Below are positions 5,514 to 7,871 of a stretch of DNA of 7,871 bases, piece after piece; the stretch's first letter is position 1; each line of letters starts with the position of its first letter. The translations under genes and the position numbers were made by a program. Origin of the DNA: Dehalococcoidia bacterium (GTDB taxonomy: Bacteria; Chloroflexota; Dehalococcoidia; GIF9; AB-539-J10). The notes under the pieces are model-generated. The model saw nothing but the letters and a program-made list of their open reading frames with translations. It did not search any database and was not told the DNA's origin. The stretch spans positions 1 to 7,871 of the forward strand of contig JAGYOV010000034.1 of NCBI GenBank assembly GCA_018399375.1. Direction: 5' to 3'.

Positions 5514-6776
5514 ATGTATGAGAAGATAACGCTTAACAATGGGTTACGAATTATTACCAGCAGTATGCCACATGTCCATTCAGTGAGCCTGGCTGTTTTT
5601 GTAGGGGCAGGTTCCTGTTATGAGCGGGATGAAGAGGCAGGAATATCTCATTTTGCAGAACATATGCTTTTCAAGGGAACTCGGCGACGCCCTTCGGCTA
5701 AAGAAATTAGTCAGGATATTGAAGGCGTTGGCGGTACAATCAACGGTAGCACGGGGCAAGAAATGACATTCTATTGGTGTAAGGTGGGCAAGGAACATTT
5801 TTATGTAGCTCTCGACGTATTGTCCGATATACTGCTGCATTCTACCTTCACGCAGGAAAGCATGCAACAGGAGAGATCTGTCATTATCGAGGAGATCAAT
5901 ATGAATCTGGATCTCCCACAACAGAGAGTGAGCATGTTAATTGATGAATTGCTCTGGCCAGAGCAACCTCTGGGACGCGATATTGCTGGCAGTAAAGATA
6001 CTGTAACCGTTATGACTCGTGAGCAGGTTATTAACTATGTTTCCAATCGCTATGTTCCCAATAATGTTGTGATCAGCATTGCCGGGAATATAGATCATGA
6101 CGAAGTGGTTCGTCAGATTGAATTATTGCTGCATAACTGGATGCCAGTAGAGTTGACTGAAGGTTATTCTTCCGATGATAGGCAGAACACTTGCAGAGTG
6201 CGAGCCCAATATATGAAATGCGAGCAGACGCATATCTGCCTTGCTGTGCATGGGCTTTCACAATCCCATCCACAGCGTTTTGCTCTTGACCTGCTCAATA
6301 CCGTTTTGGGAGGAGGTATGAGCAGTCGCTTGTTTACGGAGATAAGGGAGAAGAAGGGACTGGCTTATGATATTCATAGTTACGTGGATCACTTTCGTGA
6401 TGTGGGATCGTTTGTAGTCTATGCTGGCGTAGATTCAGGCAAGGTGGAAACCGCAATTGCTGCTATCATTGGAGAATTGCGCAGACTTCGTGGAGGAGTT
6501 ACAGAGGAGGAATTTGTCAGAGCCAGGGAGTTAACCAAAGGAAAGCTACAATTGCGGATGGAAGATAGCCAGAACATATCTTTGTGGTTGGGAAGCCAGG
6601 AGATATTGAAACGGCAAATTATAAGCGTGGAAGAGATTATCTCTATTGTGGATAGTGTTACTCGAGATGAAATACAAGAAGTTGCTGAGATGGTTATCAA
6701 GGACAACGGCCTTAACCTTGCTATAGTGAGCCAGGTTAACGAAGAGGCGAAATGGCTTGAAACTCTGCAGATGTAA
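5514..6776 (+). CDS. M16-family zinc peptidase (processing-peptidase type)
   Basis: Insulinase/pitrilysin-clan metallopeptidase of the short type (420 residues, two homologous domains), like bacterial relatives of mitochondrial processing peptidase beta. The inverted zinc motif HFAEH is at 46-50 (ligands His46 and His50, base Glu49), and the third ligand Glu126 falls in the ERSVIIEEINM stretch (120-130), 76 residues after His50 as the family expects. The C-terminal domain keeps the SSRLFTEIREKKGLAY substrate-binding segment. All catalytic residues are present, so it should be active. No signal peptide is seen, which implies a cytosolic protein. The chosen ATG gives the family-typical start MYEKITLNNGLR; there is no Shine-Dalgarno sequence, in keeping with a leaderless transcript from the promoter at 5477-5505. 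It follows pyrG on the same strand but appears to be its own unit, and ends at the terminator at 6785-6824. Substrate unknown. Confidence 0.94.
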   Translation: MYEKITLNNGLRIITSSMPHVHSVSLAVFVGAGSCYERDEEAGISHFAEHMLFKGTRRRPSAKEISQDIEGVGGTINGSTGQEMTFYWCKVGKEHFYVALDVLSDILLHSTFTQESMQQERSVIIEEINMNLDLPQQRVSMLIDELLWPEQPLGRDIAGSKDTVTVMTREQVINYVSNRYVPNNVVISIAGNIDHDEVVRQIELLLHNWMPVELTEGYSSDDRQNTCRVRAQYMKCEQTHICLAVHGLSQSHPQRFALDLLNTVLGGGMSSRLFTEIREKKGLAYDIHSYVDHFRDVGSFVVYAGVDSGKVETAIAAIIGELRRLRGGVTEEEFVRARELTKGKLQLRMEDSQNISLWLGSQEILKRQIISVEEIISIVDSVTRDEIQEVAEMVIKDNGLNLAIVSQVNEEAKWLETLQM

Positions 6777-6784
6777 TTTGAGCA

Positions 6785-6824
6785 GATAGTAAAAAGAGGC
6801 GCTGAAGCGCCTCTTTTTACTATC
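6785..6824. terminator. Bidirectional rho-independent terminator between the M16 peptidase and groEL
   Basis: Perfect 18-bp inverted repeat (6785-6802 and 6807-6824) around the loop TGAA. The GC-rich core GAGGCGC/GCGCCTC is flanked by AAAAA on one side and TTTTT on the other, so each strand reads as stem plus U-run. It starts 8 bases after the peptidase stop and lies 11 bases beyond the groEL stop, serving both convergent genes. Confidence 0.95.
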
Positions 6825-6835
6825 ATTCTGCGTGT

Positions 6836-7871
6836 TTAGTATTCAGGCATTGGTGGTGGTGCAGGCTTCTCCTTCTCTGGTATATCTGATACCAGTGCCT
6901 CGGTAGTGAGGATCATAGTTGCAATGCTAGCTCCATTCTGAAGCGCGGAACGGGTGACCTTGAGAGGATCAACGATCCCACTTTTCACCATGTCGACACC
7001 GATCTCATCTTTCAGCGCATCATATCCTATGCCAACAGCACTTTTCTTTACTGCGTCTACTATGACTGAGCCTTCTTTGCCGCTGTTGTGGGCAATACAG
7101 CGCAGAGGTTCTTCCAGTGCTCGCTTCAAAATGGCGATCCCGGTGGCCTCGTCTCCCGTGAGATTGAGTTCATCCAGTGCTGGAATTGCATCAATCAAGG
7201 CAATGCCTCCTCCCGCCAAAATTCCCTCTTCTACAGCAGCGCGGGTAGCAGAGAGAGCATCCTCTACTCGATGCTTTCTCTCCTTGAGCTCTGTTTCTGT
7301 AGCCGCTCCTACTTTTACTACTGCTACACCACCAGCTAGCTTGGCTAGCCTTTCTTGAAGTTTTTCTTTGTCGTAGTCTGATGTGGTTTTTTCGATCTGA
7401 GATCTGATTTGTTTGATCCTGGACTCAATATCCTCAGATTTGCCCTTTCCTTCGACAATGGTGGTATTGTCTTTATCAGATACCACTCTTCGCGCCCTTC
7501 CTAGGTCTTCCAGAGTAACCGAATCTAGCTTCCTCCCTACTTCCTCAGAAACAACTGTGCCACCGGTGAGGATAGCTATATCCTGTAACATTTCCTTACG
7601 CCTATCGCCAAAGCCAGGGGCTTTTATCGTCAGGGGGTTTATAGTTCCACGCATTTTGTTTACTACCAGCGTGGCCAGCGATTCTCCTTCCACGTCTTCG
7701 GCGATGATAACGATGTTCTTGGTAGTCTGGACTATTTTCTCCAGCACGGGCAAGATGTCGTTTATGGCAGTAATTTTCTTGTCCGTTATGAGGATATATG
7801 GATCCTCGAGCTCTGCTCTCATCTGCTCGGAGTTGGTGATGAAGTATGGGCTAATATAGCCGCGGTCAAAC
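6836..7871 (-). CDS. groEL: 60-kDa chaperonin GroEL, C-terminal part (5' end outside window)
   Basis: Subunit of the ATP-driven GroEL/GroES protein-folding chamber in the cytosol. The frame is open to the window edge; the first full residues, FDRGYISPYF, match E. coli GroEL from about Phe195, so roughly 194 residues are missing and the whole protein would be about 538. The Met at 7822 is internal. Visible parts: most of the apical domain, including AEDVEGE, KAPGFGDRRK and LTGGT; the intermediate-domain return SDYDKEKLQERLAKLAGGVAV; and the equatorial return VEDALSATRAAVEEG, whose Asp corresponds to E. coli Asp398 (ATP hydrolysis), followed by LAGGG. The tail departs from the usual: it ends IPEKEKPAPPPMPEY with no Gly-Gly-Met repeats. 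Any groES would lie beyond the right edge. It shares the terminator at 6785-6824 with the convergent peptidase gene. Confidence 0.98.
   Translation of the reverse strand, partial: FDRGYISPYFITNSEQMRAELEDPYILITDKKITAINDILPVLEKIVQTTKNIVIIAEDVEGESLATLVVNKMRGTINPLTIKAPGFGDRRKEMLQDIAILTGGTVVSEEVGRKLDSVTLEDLGRARRVVSDKDNTTIVEGKGKSEDIESRIKQIRSQIEKTTSDYDKEKLQERLAKLAGGVAVVKVGAATETELKERKHRVEDALSATRAAVEEGILAGGGIALIDAIPALDELNLTGDEATGIAILKRALEEPLRCIAHNSGKEGSVIVDAVKKSAVGIGYDALKDEIGVDMVKSGIVDPLKVTRSALQNGASIATMILTTEALVSDIPEKEKPAPPPMPEY

Noticed and set aside
7333..7348. GCTAGC copied twice within 15 bases in groEL
   Set aside because: Encoded by the conserved LAKLAGG protein segment; a by-product of codon choice rather than a repeat element.
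6954..7859. Plus-strand open frames of 134 and 148 residues opposite groEL
   Set aside because: Ser/Pro/Thr-rich translations with no recognisable motif, mirroring highly conserved groEL codons; no ribosome binding site or promoter of their own was seen.
1..7871. Search for tRNA or rRNA genes, CRISPR arrays, insertion-sequence ends, phage or defence genes, or a new multi-gene system
   Set aside because: None seen by eye. All gaps are under 120 bases and hold promoters or terminators, and all seven genes are recognised core families, so no claim of a new system is made.

Overview
This is an ordinary bacterial chromosomal window carrying seven protein genes, two of them cut by the window edges. 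Coding density is high (gaps of 43 to about 117 bases), there are no introns or mobile elements, and every product is a core housekeeping type. Base composition looks mid-GC and even throughout. The combination of a FtsK with a winged-helix C-terminal domain, a Gram-positive-length GalU, this particular metallo-beta-lactamase-fold family and a GroEL without a GGM tail faintly recalls Chloroflexota (Dehalococcoidia-like). That placement is from pattern memory only and is low confidence.

Layout, left to right: (1) the C-terminal part of an FtsK/SpoIIIE DNA translocase (+, to 989); (2) galU, a UTP-glucose-1-phosphate uridylyltransferase-like gene (-), convergent with ftsK; (3) a ROK-family sugar kinase, probably glucokinase (+), divergent from galU; (4) a metallo-beta-lactamase-fold protein (-), whose end overlaps the kinase end by 16 bases; (5) pyrG, CTP synthase (+), divergent from gene 4; (6) an M16 zinc peptidase (+); (7) the C-terminal part of groEL (-), convergent with gene 6 across a perfect 18-bp bidirectional terminator.

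The regulatory sequence is unusually readable. Four good sigma70-type promoters, all with 17-bp spacers, precede galU, the ROK kinase, pyrG and the peptidase. The galU and kinase promoters are back to back and share five bases of their -35 boxes. The peptidase promoter ends 8 bases before the ATG, which predicts a leaderless transcript, and an 8-bp dyad lies just upstream of it. The pyrG leader is short, pyrimidine-rich and lacks a Shine-Dalgarno sequence.

Metabolically, the ROK kinase (glucose to glucose-6-phosphate) and GalU (glucose-1-phosphate plus UTP to UDP-glucose) sit on one route, linked by phosphoglucomutase, which is not in the window. CTP synthase consumes the same UTP pool. The rest (chromosome translocation, proteolysis, chaperonin) is unrelated core function. 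I see no new multi-gene system; the points worth a second look are regulatory arrangements and a few substituted motif residues.
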